NCBI GenBank assembly: GCA_944325945.1
Contig: CALVBW010000018.1
Coordinates: 1-64,000 of the forward strand
DNA: 64,000 nt
Source: Candidatus Gastranaerophilales bacterium
GTDB lineage: Bacteria; Cyanobacteriota; Vampirovibrionia; Gastranaerophilales; Gastranaerophilaceae
Direction of reading: 5' to 3'
This document shows positions 55,021 to 63,563 of this stretch, in pieces. Numbering within the stretch: position 1 is the stretch's first letter; every line of letters begins with the position of its first letter. Position numbers and translations under genes: made by a program. The notes beneath the pieces are model-generated. The model was not told the DNA's origin. It searched no databases and saw only the letters and a program-made list of their open reading frames with translations.

Positions 55021-55144
55021 AGTCGTTAGGACAATAAGACGTTAAGTCGTTAAGTTCATTAAAAAATAATGGCAGTGAAATGCTACTTAAATTGATTAAT
55101 GAAATGGACTTATAGTCTTAATCACTTAACGTCTTAGCGACATC
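55021..55144. repeat. Inverted repeat between convergent genes
   Basis: Two imperfect inverted arms (about 55022-55056 and 55117-55144) share AAGACGTTAAGT on opposite strands. The region separates the convergent SIS and pheS genes and may fold as a two-way terminator. Confidence 0.5.
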
Positions 55145-56179
55145 TTAGAACTGTTCCAAAAATCTTACGTCATCGTTGAAGAATAATCTGATGTCGTCGA
55201 TTGCGTATTTTAGCATGGCAAGTCTTTCAATGCCCATACCGAACGCAAAACCCGAATAAACATCCGGATCAATTCCGACACCGCGTAAAACATTCGGGTC
55301 AACCATGCCTGCGCCTAAGATTTCCAGCCAGCCGGTACCGGAACATGTCCTGCAGCCTTTGCCTTCACACATAATACATTGTACGTCAACTTCGGCAGAA
55401 GGTTCCGTGAACGGGAAAAAGCTGCTTCTGAACCTTGTCGGACGGCTTGCACCGAAGTAGATTCTGATAAATTCGTTTAAAACACCCTTTAAATCACCGA
55501 AAGTGATGCCTTTATCAACGTATAAGCCTTCAATTTGATGGAAAAAGTTGTTTTTACGTGCATTAATGTTTTCGTTTCTGTAAACTCTGCCCGGTGAAAT
55601 AACTCTTATCGGAGGATTTTTGCCTTCCATTGCGTGAATTTGCGCGCCTGACGTCTGACTTCTTAACACAACATTTTTAGCAAGTTTTGTGTAAAAAGTA
55701 TCTTGAACATCACGTGCAGGATGGTCTTTCGGAACGTTCAGCATATCAAAGTTGTAATATTCCGTTTCCACCTCTGGAGATAACTCATCGCTTACAACCG
55801 AGAATCCAAGAGTTTGAAAAATTGATACAATTTCGTTTGTTGTTGATGTAATAGGATGTGTATGCCCGACGGGTGTGAATTTGCCCGGCAAAGTTACATC
55901 AAGTTTTTCCTTTTCAAGTTTTTCATTAAGCTCTTTTTTATAAAACTCGTCATATTTACTTTTTAAAGCGTCTTCAAGCTTTCGGGTAATTTCATTTGCC
56001 AATGACCCGATTATTCTTTTATCCGCGTCGGACAAATCTTTTAAACCTTTTTTTATTTCGTTAAATTCACCTTTACGGCTTAAATATTTACCTCTTATTT
56101 CTTCAATGTCGCTGATTGATGAAGCATTTTCAAGAGCCTGTGTAGCATTTTTGTAAATATTTTCCAGTTGAGTTTTCAT
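55145..56179 (-). CDS. pheS: Phenylalanyl-tRNA synthetase alpha subunit
   Basis: Class II aminoacyl-tRNA synthetase catalytic subunit, 344 residues. An N-terminal coiled coil (1-90) is followed by the catalytic core with motif 2 (GRVYRNENINARKNNFFHQIEG, split here), motif 3 in GFAFGMGIERLAML, and a small zinc-like CIMCEGKGCRTC insert. It overlaps the MBL gene by 4 bases. pheT is not adjacent. Confidence 0.96.
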   Translation of the reverse strand: MKTQLENIYKNATQALENASSISDIEEIRGKYLSRKGEFNEIKKGLKDLSDADKRIIGSLANEITRKLEDALKSKYDEFYKKELNEKLEKEKLDVTLPGKFTPVGHTHPITSTTNEIVSIFQTLGFSVVSDELSPEVETEYYNFDMLNVPKDHPARDVQDTFYTKLAKNVVLRSQTSGAQIHAMEGKNPPIRVISPGRVYRNENINARKNNFFHQIEGLYVDKGITFGDLKGVLNEFIRIYFGASRPTRFRSSFFPFTEPSAEVDVQCIMCEGKGCRTCSGTGWLEILGAGMVDPNVLRGVGIDPDVYSGFAFGMGIERLAMLKYAIDDIRLFFNDDVRFLEQF

Positions 56180-56790
56180 ATCAATCCTCTTATTTCATTA
56201 TATTGTTTTTCATAATCTATAGTGGTTTCGGGGCCGTGTCCCGGATAGACCGTAATATTTTCATCCATTGCGAAAAGTTTGTTATTCACGCTGTCTGACA
56301 GTTTTTTTAAATTCCCGCCGGCAAGGTCGCATCTTCCGACAGTACCTTTAAATAAAGTATCTCCCGAAAAAAGTTTGTCGTCAACAAGGTAGCACATGCC
56401 GCCTTCTGTATGACCCGGAGTCGCAATTGCTTTGATTTTCGTATTACCGAATTTTATTATATCCCCGTCATTTATAAACCCGTCGGCATGCGGAGTTTCG
56501 ACACCTTGAACGCCGAATGTTTTCATAATACTTGCGGATTCTTCCATTCTTGCAACATCGTTTTTATTTACAAGCACTTTTGCCCCAGTTTTTTCTTTCA
56601 TGCCGTTTATACCTAAAACATGGTCAAAATGACCGTGAGTGAGCAAAATATATTTTAATTTTTCCCCCTCAAGCTCTTTTAATATTTCAGGTTTAACCTC
56701 GGAGCAGTCAATTAAAACAGCTTCATCTCCGTCAATTAAAAGGTAGTTGTTGGCATCAATAGGACCAGCCGTGAATGTTTTTATAATCAT
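56176..56790 (-). CDS. MBL-fold hydrolase (glyoxalase II-like)
   Basis: A 204-residue binuclear metal hydrolase. The signature THGHFDHVLG (50-59), further metal residues in TPGHTEGGM, the GDTLFKGTVGRCD block and the final histidine in YPGHG are present. It is shorter than glyoxalase II, which has a C-terminal lid, so thioesterase or other activity is possible. It overlaps both neighbours by 4 bases (kdsA-MBL-pheS). Confidence 0.9.
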   Translation of the reverse strand: MIIKTFTAGPIDANNYLLIDGDEAVLIDCSEVKPEILKELEGEKLKYILLTHGHFDHVLGINGMKEKTGAKVLVNKNDVARMEESASIMKTFGVQGVETPHADGFINDGDIIKFGNTKIKAIATPGHTEGGMCYLVDDKLFSGDTLFKGTVGRCDLAGGNLKKLSDSVNNKLFAMDENITVYPGHGPETTIDYEKQYNEIRGLI

Positions 56791-57611
56791 TTTCTTACAA
56801 TCTCAAAAATATCTTTACATTGTTTAAAAAGTTCTTTTGCATCTTTCAGTGCAATCATATTCGGTCCGTCGCACAAAGCTTTGTCAGGATCCGGATGAAC
56901 TTCAAAGAATAATGCATTGGCGCCTGCCGCCATAGCAGCTTTTGCAAGCGGAGGTACAAATCTTCTGTCACCGCCGGAACTTGTTCCGTTTGCTCCGGGT
57001 AACTGCACACTGTGTGTTGCATCAAAAACAACCGGATAGCCAAATTCAAGCATTATAGGAATTGCTCTGAAATCTACAACTAAATTATTGTAGCCGAAAG
57101 AGGTGCCTCTGTCGGTAAGTAATATATTGTTATTGCCTGAATCTTCAACTTTTTTGACCAGAGGTCCCATCTGCTCGGGTGCTAAGAATTGTCCCTTTTT
57201 AATGTTTACTATCTTACCCGTTTTTGCTGCAGCTACAAGTAAATCTGTCTGTCTGCATAAAAAAGCCGGAATTTGAAGTATATCGGCAACTTCACTGACA
57301 GGCTCCGCCTGATCCGGTGTGTGGATATCAGTTACAATTGGTATATCATATTTTGACTTAATGGTTTGGAGCATTTCAAGCCCTTTTTCTAAGCCCGGCC
57401 CTCTGTATGAATTTATGGAAGAACGATTAGCTTTATCAAAAGATGACTTGAATACAAAATTAATATCCAGTTCTTTTGTAATTTCCTTTAAGCCTTTTGC
57501 GGTTTCATCCAGAATTTCCATGCTTTCGGCAGCACAGGGACCTGCTAGGATAGTTAATTTATCCCCGCCTATTTTAAAATTTTTTAATTCAAGTTTTTTT
57601 ATTATTTCCAT
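56787..57611 (-). CDS. kdsA: 3-deoxy-8-phosphooctulonate synthase
   Basis: Condenses arabinose-5-phosphate and phosphoenolpyruvate to KDO-8-phosphate, the first step of KDO for lipopolysaccharide. The 274-residue protein has ILAGPCAAES (21-30), FVFKSSFDKANRSS, TDIHTPDQ and the C-terminal FFEVHPDPDKALCDGPNM. It is the strongest evidence in the window for an LPS-bearing diderm. It heads the kdsA-MBL-pheS operon. Confidence 0.96.
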   Translation of the reverse strand: MEIIKKLELKNFKIGGDKLTILAGPCAAESMEILDETAKGLKEITKELDINFVFKSSFDKANRSSINSYRGPGLEKGLEMLQTIKSKYDIPIVTDIHTPDQAEPVSEVADILQIPAFLCRQTDLLVAAAKTGKIVNIKKGQFLAPEQMGPLVKKVEDSGNNNILLTDRGTSFGYNNLVVDFRAIPIMLEFGYPVVFDATHSVQLPGANGTSSGGDRRFVPPLAKAAMAAGANALFFEVHPDPDKALCDGPNMIALKDAKELFKQCKDIFEIVRK

Positions 57612-57727
57612 AACTTTATTATATTAAAAAGATGGTTTTATTACAAGGATTTGTGTTACATAATATTTATTATGAACAAATTGCAAAGGTTATAAATTTA
57701 TGCTAGGATAATATTCAGGAGAGAGTG

Positions 57728-58942
57728 ATGGACAAAAAAAAATTTAATTTAAAAAATAACATTGAAGTTTTGTATAAACGTAATGAAAATACCCCGCGTG
57801 TTGCGCTTTGTTTTAATTTATCTTTAAATGATCCGGTACCTAATCCCGGTGATTATTCTTTAATGACAAGACTTTTTTTGCAAGGGACTAAAAACAGATC
57901 CGCCGAACAACTGGCTGAAGAACTTGATCGTTATGCTATTGAATTTACGAGTGAATTGAAACTAGATTACTTAAAACTTAAATTTGTTTGTTTAAATGAA
58001 GATTTTGACAAAGCTCTTGAAATTTTTGAAGATATTATTAAAAATTCAACTTTTGAAGATTTTGATAAAGAAAAAAATAAATTAATCGGTGAAATACAAG
58101 CACAGCTTGATTCTCCCAGAGCGAAAGTCGTTGATAATTTCTATCGGAATTTATATCCTAACCATCATTACGGGTATACAAATACTGTAATTTTAGAAAA
58201 TCTGCCTAATGTAACACGTGAACATGTTTTGCGCGGTTATAATACATTTATAAATAACAGCAAAAAAGTTATTGCTTTTGTAGGAGATTTGGATTTTGAA
58301 GATGTTAAAGAAAAACTAAATCAAAGATTCGGTGATCTTCCTGCTTCAATAACTGAATTACCGGCTCTGAAAGTTCCCGTATTAAATGAAACAAAAACAG
58401 TTGAAATAAACAAACCTGATGCCAATCAGGCACATATTATTCAAGGCTGGCTCGTTGATACTGCAAGCCAACAAGATTATCCCGTTCTGGCTTTGATGAA
58501 TATAATTCTCGGTGCTTCCGGTTTATCTTCACGTTTGTTTCTTGAACTCAGAGACAAAAAAGGGCTCGCATATGTTGTCAGAAGTTCGTATGATGTTGCA
58601 CGTCTTCGTGCAAATTTTTCAATATATATTGCGACTGAGCCCAAGAATATTGAAGTTTCTTTGAATGGTTTTAAAGAAGAAATTGAAAAACTTAAAAAAG
58701 AATTGGTTTCAGTGGAAGAACTTGAAAATGCAAAAAATAACCTCATCGGTAAATGGGCATTTTCACAGGAAGACAATAACCAGCAGGCAGCGACATTAGC
58801 TCATTATGCAATAACAGGACTTGGATTTGATTTTAATGAACAGGCAAAACAAAAAATTAAATCTGTTACACCTGATCAAATAAAAGAATGTGCAAATAAA
58901 TATTTCAACGATAAATATGTAGTCTCAATAATTAAACCTTAA
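57728..58942 (+). CDS. M16-family peptidase-like protein lacking the zinc motif
   Basis: A 404-residue two-lobe protein of the pitrilysin/PqqL/insulinase M16 group. The N-terminal lobe lacks the HxxEH zinc motif: the place where it is expected reads LMTRLFLQGT. The C-terminal lobe keeps the R/Y pair region (GLSSRLFLELRDKKGLAYVVRS, about 258-280). M16 enzymes often work as heterodimers of one catalytic and one inactive subunit, so this is likely the inactive partner. GGAGAG precedes the ATG at 57728; the GTG one codon earlier is less likely. Confidence 0.85.
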   Translation: MDKKKFNLKNNIEVLYKRNENTPRVALCFNLSLNDPVPNPGDYSLMTRLFLQGTKNRSAEQLAEELDRYAIEFTSELKLDYLKLKFVCLNEDFDKALEIFEDIIKNSTFEDFDKEKNKLIGEIQAQLDSPRAKVVDNFYRNLYPNHHYGYTNTVILENLPNVTREHVLRGYNTFINNSKKVIAFVGDLDFEDVKEKLNQRFGDLPASITELPALKVPVLNETKTVEINKPDANQAHIIQGWLVDTASQQDYPVLALMNIILGASGLSSRLFLELRDKKGLAYVVRSSYDVARLRANFSIYIATEPKNIEVSLNGFKEEIEKLKKELVSVEELENAKNNLIGKWAFSQEDNNQQAATLAHYAITGLGFDFNEQAKQKIKSVTPDQIKECANKYFNDKYVVSIIKP

Positions 58943-58990
58943 CCTTATCAGGGGATTATTTTAGCGATTTGCTGCCGAATAATAATTTTG

Positions 58991-59527
58991 ATGCGAATTT
59001 TTAAAATTATTATTTTTACATACTTAATATCACTATTTTATTTTAATATATCAGCATGTTGTACTGCATATGACTTGACTGATATGCAAAAAATTGAATA
59101 TTTGTTTAAATCAACGGTCAAACCCGATGGGGCAATGTATTTTACATATGTTCCAAGAGGATTGATAGTTAGTATTGATGAAAATGTGTTTTTTAATCAT
59201 GCACAAGAAAAAATAAAAAAAGAAGGATTATGTGTTTTGAATTCCATCGGTAATGTTCTTGCGCAGACGGATAAATCGTGTGTCATTGAAGGTCATACGG
59301 AAAACGCTGATCCTGAATTTTCGAGTTATAAAGCAAATTGGGAATTATCTTTAGCGAGGGCGCATAGTATTACTATGTATTTAATGAGATATTTAAAAAT
59401 TTCACCGGAACGTCTTTATTGCATAGGCTACGGGGAATTTATGCCATATGTTGACAGCGTTTCAAAAGACGCAGAAATGAATAACAGGATTGATTTTGTA
59501 ATAATAGATTACCATGCAGAGCGTTAA
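58991..59527 (+). CDS. OmpA/MotB-C-like envelope protein
   Basis: A 178-residue protein with an N-terminal hydrophobic segment (about 4-22, signal or anchor) and an OmpA-like peptidoglycan-binding domain: CVIEGHTENADPEFSSYKANWELSLARAHSITMYLMRY (about 100-138, split) and NNRIDFVI with the conserved Arg. Probably ties the envelope to peptidoglycan. I chose ATG 58991, since no better signal exists for the TTG before it. It overlaps the convergent sigma factor gene by 4 bases. Confidence 0.8.
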   Translation: MRIFKIIIFTYLISLFYFNISACCTAYDLTDMQKIEYLFKSTVKPDGAMYFTYVPRGLIVSIDENVFFNHAQEKIKKEGLCVLNSIGNVLAQTDKSCVIEGHTENADPEFSSYKANWELSLARAHSITMYLMRYLKISPERLYCIGYGEFMPYVDSVSKDAEMNNRIDFVIIDYHAER

Positions 59528-60351
59528 GCAACAATTGATTGACGAAGACGGCTGGAGCGATTTTCGCTGAGAATATTTTTAAGTTTCATAATAGCTTGAG
59601 CATGCAGTTGGCATACACGTGATTCAGACATGCTGATTGTTTCGCCTATTTCTTTCAATGTCATGTTTTCCTGATAGTAAAGAACCATTATAATTCGTTC
59701 TCTTTCCGGTAATCTCATTAAAGCCCTCTCCAATTCCTGTTTTACGTTATTTTCTTCGGCATTTTCCTGCGGGTTAAGTTTATTTGTATCCTGAATTGTG
59801 TCTATAATTTCGACACTGTCTTCGGCACTGCCTTTTTTATCATATAATGACGTAATTGTAACATCTTCTGATAATAACTGGTTTACTTTATCGGGCTCCA
59901 TATCGACTTTATTTGCTATTTCTTGTGTCGTAGGAGTACGTCCGAGTTCTTGTTTTAAGGTTTCTTGTGCTTCTTTCAGTACTTTTATTTTCTGTCTTAC
60001 ACTTCGCGGCAAAAAGTCTTGAGATCTGATCTTATCAAGTATGGCACCCCTAATTCTTATTAGTGCATATGTTTCAAATCTGGTATTTTTTTGCGGGGAG
60101 TATCTTTCAATTGCATTTATAAGTCCTTCTACCCCATAGCCTGCTATATCTTCTATTGAGATTGTCGCGGGCAGCGTTACTCTGACTCTGCCAACTACAT
60201 AACGGATTAAATAAATATATTGCACAATTAATGCGTCTCTTGAAGCTTTATCACTTTTATCGGCAAGGTATTTCTCCCAAAGTGCCGTAAGCTCTTCTTC
60301 CGATAAACGCTTAATGTTATTATACGATGTAAAATCGAAATCTTGACTCAT
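59524..60351 (-). CDS. FliA/WhiG-family sigma factor
   Basis: A 275-residue alternative sigma factor. Region 2 is at about 45-110 (LIVQYIYLIRYVVGRV, GLINAIERYSPQKNTRFETYALIRIRGAILD), region 3 with LPRSVRQKIKVLKEAQ is at about 115-165, and region 4 (MTLKEIGETISMSESRVCQLHAQAIMKLK) is at about 230-260. I chose ATG 60351 with GGCGGA before it; a TTG four codons earlier also reads in frame. No flagellar genes are in the window, so it may control another regulon. Confidence 0.88.
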   Translation of the reverse strand: MSQDFDFTSYNNIKRLSEEELTALWEKYLADKSDKASRDALIVQYIYLIRYVVGRVRVTLPATISIEDIAGYGVEGLINAIERYSPQKNTRFETYALIRIRGAILDKIRSQDFLPRSVRQKIKVLKEAQETLKQELGRTPTTQEIANKVDMEPDKVNQLLSEDVTITSLYDKKGSAEDSVEIIDTIQDTNKLNPQENAEENNVKQELERALMRLPERERIIMVLYYQENMTLKEIGETISMSESRVCQLHAQAIMKLKNILSENRSSRLRQSIVA

Positions 60352-60464
60352 TAATCCGCCCAAATATTGTTCAATATATTCCTATTCTATACAATATAGC
60401 CTTAGCTACATCAACTAAAAAGAGGAATTAATTAAAATATCATTAAAGTGATGTAGATTTATGA

Positions 60465-60470
60465 TATAAT
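60465..60470 (+). promoter_or_regulatory. -10 box of the phase-variable prepilin unit
   Basis: TATAAT at 60465-60470, with weak -35. It lies 27 bases before the upstream ATG at 60498 and its strong GAAGGAG site. Confidence 0.5.
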
Positions 60471-60497
60471 AAACTCATAAAAGAAGGAGAAACGCTT

Positions 60498-60545
60498 ATG
60501 GGAAAAGAAAAATCTTCAAAATTCGGGGGGGGGCGACTCCTCTAA
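60498..60545 (+). CDS. Short upstream ORF with G9 tract, out-of-frame start of the prepilin
   Basis: AAGAAGGAG, seven bases before this ATG, is the only strong ribosome binding site here. The frame reads MGKEKSSKFGGG, then RLL and stop, because the G9 run at 60525-60533 ends in a frame that is closed. With ten (or seven) Gs the frame continues without stop for 22 more codons and joins the prepilin at 60599. The extension would be 34 residues before its present Met. The unbroken alternative frame in AT-rich DNA argues that it is normally coding. Confidence 0.6.
   Translation: MGKEKSSKFGGGRLL
60525..60533 (+). repeat. G9 homopolymer, candidate slippage site
   Basis: Nine Gs in an otherwise AT-rich region, within a coding frame. 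Changes of one base would switch translation of the prepilin between the upstream strong start and no coupled start. Confidence 0.8.
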
Positions 60546-60598
60546 GTAGTCATAGAGCGAAATTTGACAGTATTGACGGAATAAACTATAATTCAAAT

Positions 60599-61279
60599 AT
60601 GTCAAATTATAGTTTTAAAAGAGCGTTTACACTTGCCGAGGTATTAATAACCCTTGGAATAATCGCAATAGTTGCGGCTTTGACAATACCGAATTTGATT
60701 TCAAATTATAAAAAGAAAGTGCTTGAAAGCGGTCTGGTAAGGTTTTATTCCACAATTAATCAGGCGATAAAATTATCAGAAATTGAAAATGGCGAAAGAC
60801 GATTTTGGAAAGATTACGGATATGATTCATGTGGTTTTTATGAGCAATATTTGGCGCCATATCTGAAAACAACAGATTACGAGTGTGGTTATTATAATCC
60901 GGCAAATAACAAACATGTTGATTCAAATCTGGCAGTCGGAATATATTTTCAATCAGGTGATATGGCTGTGTTTAGCTATGGAAGATATTTCTATTATATT
61001 TACAACACAAAAAAGTATTATAAAAATTATCCGGTTATGGGGTCCGGTAATCCTGAAGACATTGCTATATCTGATGAATATGGCAAAAATATATTTGTAT
61101 TTGTCTTGCATTCATATAATTTCAATAGCGGGGTTGTTCCTTATGGAATGCAGTATAATGATACCGCTACGGATGAGCAGCTTATGGAAAAATGTGCCGG
61201 AAACAGGCATCTTACTTGTTCAGCATTAATCGCAAAAAATAATTGGAAAATTCCCGAAGATTACCCCTTTGATTTTTAA
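60599..61279 (+). CDS. Type IV pilin-like prepilin, possibly phase-variable
   Basis: A 226-residue prepilin. Its cleavage motif is KRA|FTLAE, with Ala9 in the -1 place (prepilin peptidases accept Ala), F10 as mature residue 1 and E14 as mature glutamate. The helix carries VLITLGIIAIVAALTIPNLI. The globular part contains DEYGKNIFVF and VVPYG, matching the GKD-x-F...PYG block of the other pilin. The Met at 60599 has no ribosome binding site; expression probably depends on the upstream start at 60498 and the state of the G tract. Confidence 0.85.
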   Translation: MSNYSFKRAFTLAEVLITLGIIAIVAALTIPNLISNYKKKVLESGLVRFYSTINQAIKLSEIENGERRFWKDYGYDSCGFYEQYLAPYLKTTDYECGYYNPANNKHVDSNLAVGIYFQSGDMAVFSYGRYFYYIYNTKKYYKNYPVMGSGNPEDIAISDEYGKNIFVFVLHSYNFNSGVVPYGMQYNDTATDEQLMEKCAGNRHLTCSALIAKNNWKIPEDYPFDF

Positions 61280-61281
61280 TT

Positions 61282-62634
61282 TTACTCTTGCACCTGTTCT
61301 ACAACGGGAGTTTCTTCTTTTATAATCTCGAGTTTTGTAATTCTTGCGCCTTCAATTTCTTTAACAATAAAGGTTAAGCCAAGATGAGTTACTGTGTCGC
61401 CGACTTCGGCAATTCTTCCGAGAAGTTTTACAACAAGCCCGCCGATTGTGTCTATATCTTCGTCATCAAGTGCTTCTTCGTCAATATTGAAGTATTCAGC
61501 AATTTCATCTGTTCTCATCATAGCGTTTGCAATATATGTATTAGGTGCAATCTCTTTTATATCGCATTCCTGTTCTTCTTCTTCGTCAAATTCATCCTGA
61601 ACATCGCCGAAAATTTCTTCAATAACATCTTCAAGTGTTATAAGACCTGATGTTCCGCCAAATTCGTCAACTACAATTGCCATTTGACCTTTGCGTTTTT
61701 TGAATTCCAAAACAAGATTATCCATAGTCATGGTTTCAGGCACCAGTAAAATCTCGCGCTGAATCCGTTCAATAGGACATGTAGTGTCATCAAGCGACAA
61801 TTTATATAAATCTTTTACGTGAATTAAACCTGTTATATGGTCGATATCACCTTCATAAACCGGATATCTCGTATATTGATTTTCAGTGGCAACATTGTTT
61901 AATTCTTCCAAAGACATGTCAATCGGCACGCAAACCATATCGGTTCTCGGGACCATAACCTGTTTTGCGGTTAAGTCAGAGAATTTAAATACATTATGAA
62001 GCATATCTTTTTCGGTTTCATTCAAAACACCGCCGTTATAACTTGCATCAACAAGCATATCCAATTCTTCGGATGAGTGTACCAGAGATGATTTATGTGA
62101 ATGCGGAATATGCATTAGTTTTAAAACCCAGTTGCCAAAGCCGTTTAACAGCCATATAAATGGATTAAACACAAATGTAATTGCCTGCATCGGTCGTGCA
62201 ATTATTAATGCGGTTTTTTCAGTGTATTCCAGCGCAATAGATTTTGGAATAAGTTCACCTAAGACAACATGCAAGAATGTGATTAATGCAAATGCAAGTG
62301 ACACAGATACCGTATGGGTTGCAATAGTCTGGCTTACACCCGGTAAAAATACAAATACCGGCTCAATAATACGGGCTAAGGTTCCTTCGCCAACCCAGCC
62401 TAATCCGATACTGGAGATTGTTACACCCAGCTGAACTGCAGCAATAAATTTATCCAGATCCTTTATCGCTTCAAGTGCGATTTGTGCACTGTAGTTGCCC
62501 TCTTTTACAAGCTGCTCTATTCTGGTTTTTCTAACCTTTACCATGGCAAACTCGGCAGCCACAAAAAAACCGTTTGAAAATAATAGGAATGCTATTAGAA
62601 ATAAATTAAAAACCAAATTTCCCGACTCATCCAT
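61282..62634 (-). CDS. CNNM/CorC-type membrane protein (hemolysin family)
   Basis: A 450-residue inner-membrane protein. An N-terminal DUF21 (CNNM) domain of four helices (about 8-195; ELIPKSIALEYTEKTAL) is followed by a CBS pair (about 215-340; MVPRTDMVCVPIDMSL, YTRYPVYEGD, VVDEFGGTSGLITLEDVIEEIFGDVQDE) and a CorC_HlyC domain. Family members move Mg2+ or related ions; despite the name, hemolysis is not implied. It is 2 bases from the convergent prepilin gene. Confidence 0.92.
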   Translation of the reverse strand: MDESGNLVFNLFLIAFLLFSNGFFVAAEFAMVKVRKTRIEQLVKEGNYSAQIALEAIKDLDKFIAAVQLGVTISSIGLGWVGEGTLARIIEPVFVFLPGVSQTIATHTVSVSLAFALITFLHVVLGELIPKSIALEYTEKTALIIARPMQAITFVFNPFIWLLNGFGNWVLKLMHIPHSHKSSLVHSSEELDMLVDASYNGGVLNETEKDMLHNVFKFSDLTAKQVMVPRTDMVCVPIDMSLEELNNVATENQYTRYPVYEGDIDHITGLIHVKDLYKLSLDDTTCPIERIQREILLVPETMTMDNLVLEFKKRKGQMAIVVDEFGGTSGLITLEDVIEEIFGDVQDEFDEEEEQECDIKEIAPNTYIANAMMRTDEIAEYFNIDEEALDDEDIDTIGGLVVKLLGRIAEVGDTVTHLGLTFIVKEIEGARITKLEIIKEETPVVEQVQE

Positions 62635-62698
62635 TGTATATCTTTTACCTCAAAATAATTGTTGTTACAATTATAATATTATTTTAAAAAAAATGCAA

Positions 62699-63526
62699 CT
62701 ACTCATCTATTTCAACTTCTTTTAGCTGAGTATAAATAATAGGAGATAGTCCGTCTTTAGAAACAATGTCAATGATTTTGTATACCGGCGGATTGTCCAG
62801 TAAAGTAGGTGTACTGATATGATAAATTCCGTTTTGCATAATTTCACTATTTACATGAAAATGACCGGAAATAACCGCAATTACATTGTCATGAAGCTCC
62901 AGCATTTTAAGATATTTTTCAGGTTCAAAAGTCCTGTGTGTCTTTAAACGAGAACTTCCAAATTCCGGTGCATCAATTATAGGATAATGCTGGAAAATAA
63001 TTACGGGGTGTTTTTTGTTTTTTGTAAGCTGTTTGTCCAGCCAGGCAAGAGTGTCTGCTCTGTAATACCCTACAGGACCCGGAATAATTTCTTTCGCTCC
63101 GTCTACAACAATAAATGTGTATCCTTTTTTCTTGAATACGTAATTCCATTTTCTGCGAAACCAGAAAAAGTTATTATCACGTACAATTTCATTATAAATC
63201 TCTTTTGAAAGCTTTTGGCTTTTAAATACATCGTGATTTCCTAACACAAGGTAATATGGCGCTTTTAATTTATTTATAATTTTTATAAAATCATCCAGAT
63301 CCTCGGGTTCGGGTTTATTAAGATTGTCGCCCGTGAAAACAACAAAAGATACATTATTCAGTTTGTTAATATCTTTTACTGTTTCCTGCAAAACTTTTAC
63401 GGAATTCGGATTTTTTGCATTAAAATGAGTATCCGTAACCTGAACAAATTTTATTGAACTGTCAAGTGCCATAGCCGCAGTCTGGAATAACAATATAAAT
63501 AATAACGTTAAAACAGCCTTTTTCAT
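62699..63526 (-). CDS. Exported calcineurin-type metallophosphoesterase
   Basis: A 275-residue protein with a signal peptide (1-20, ending AMA). Metal motifs are VTDTHFN (31-37), GDNLN, GNHD (97-100), and GHFH near the C-terminus, with H in FQHYP. Relatives include cyclic nucleotide phosphodiesterases. An extended -10 (TGATATAAT) lies seven bases before the ATG, without Shine-Dalgarno, so a leaderless mRNA is likely. Divergent from rqcP. Confidence 0.87.
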   Translation of the reverse strand: MKKAVLTLLFILLFQTAAMALDSSIKFVQVTDTHFNAKNPNSVKVLQETVKDINKLNNVSFVVFTGDNLNKPEPEDLDDFIKIINKLKAPYYLVLGNHDVFKSQKLSKEIYNEIVRDNNFFWFRRKWNYVFKKKGYTFIVVDGAKEIIPGPVGYYRADTLAWLDKQLTKNKKHPVIIFQHYPIIDAPEFGSSRLKTHRTFEPEKYLKMLELHDNVIAVISGHFHVNSEIMQNGIYHISTPTLLDNPPVYKIIDIVSKDGLSPIIYTQLKEVEIDE

Positions 63527-63533
63527 AATTCAA

Positions 63534-63557
63534 ATTATATCATAAATATGATATAAT
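63534..63557. promoter_or_regulatory. Palindromic divergent promoter, phosphoesterase / rqcP
   Basis: A 10-base inverted repeat ATTATATCAT/ATGATATAAT with a 4-base centre. Each arm is an extended -10 (TGATATAAT) pointing outward: the plus hexamer ends six bases before the rqcP ATG, and the minus hexamer seven bases before the phosphoesterase ATG. No ribosome binding site fits on either side. Confidence 0.6.
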
Positions 63558-63563
63558 AAAGCC

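Noticed and set aside
61282-62634. Hemolysin toxin
   Set aside because: DUF21-CBS-CorC architecture indicates an ion-transport protein, not a toxin.
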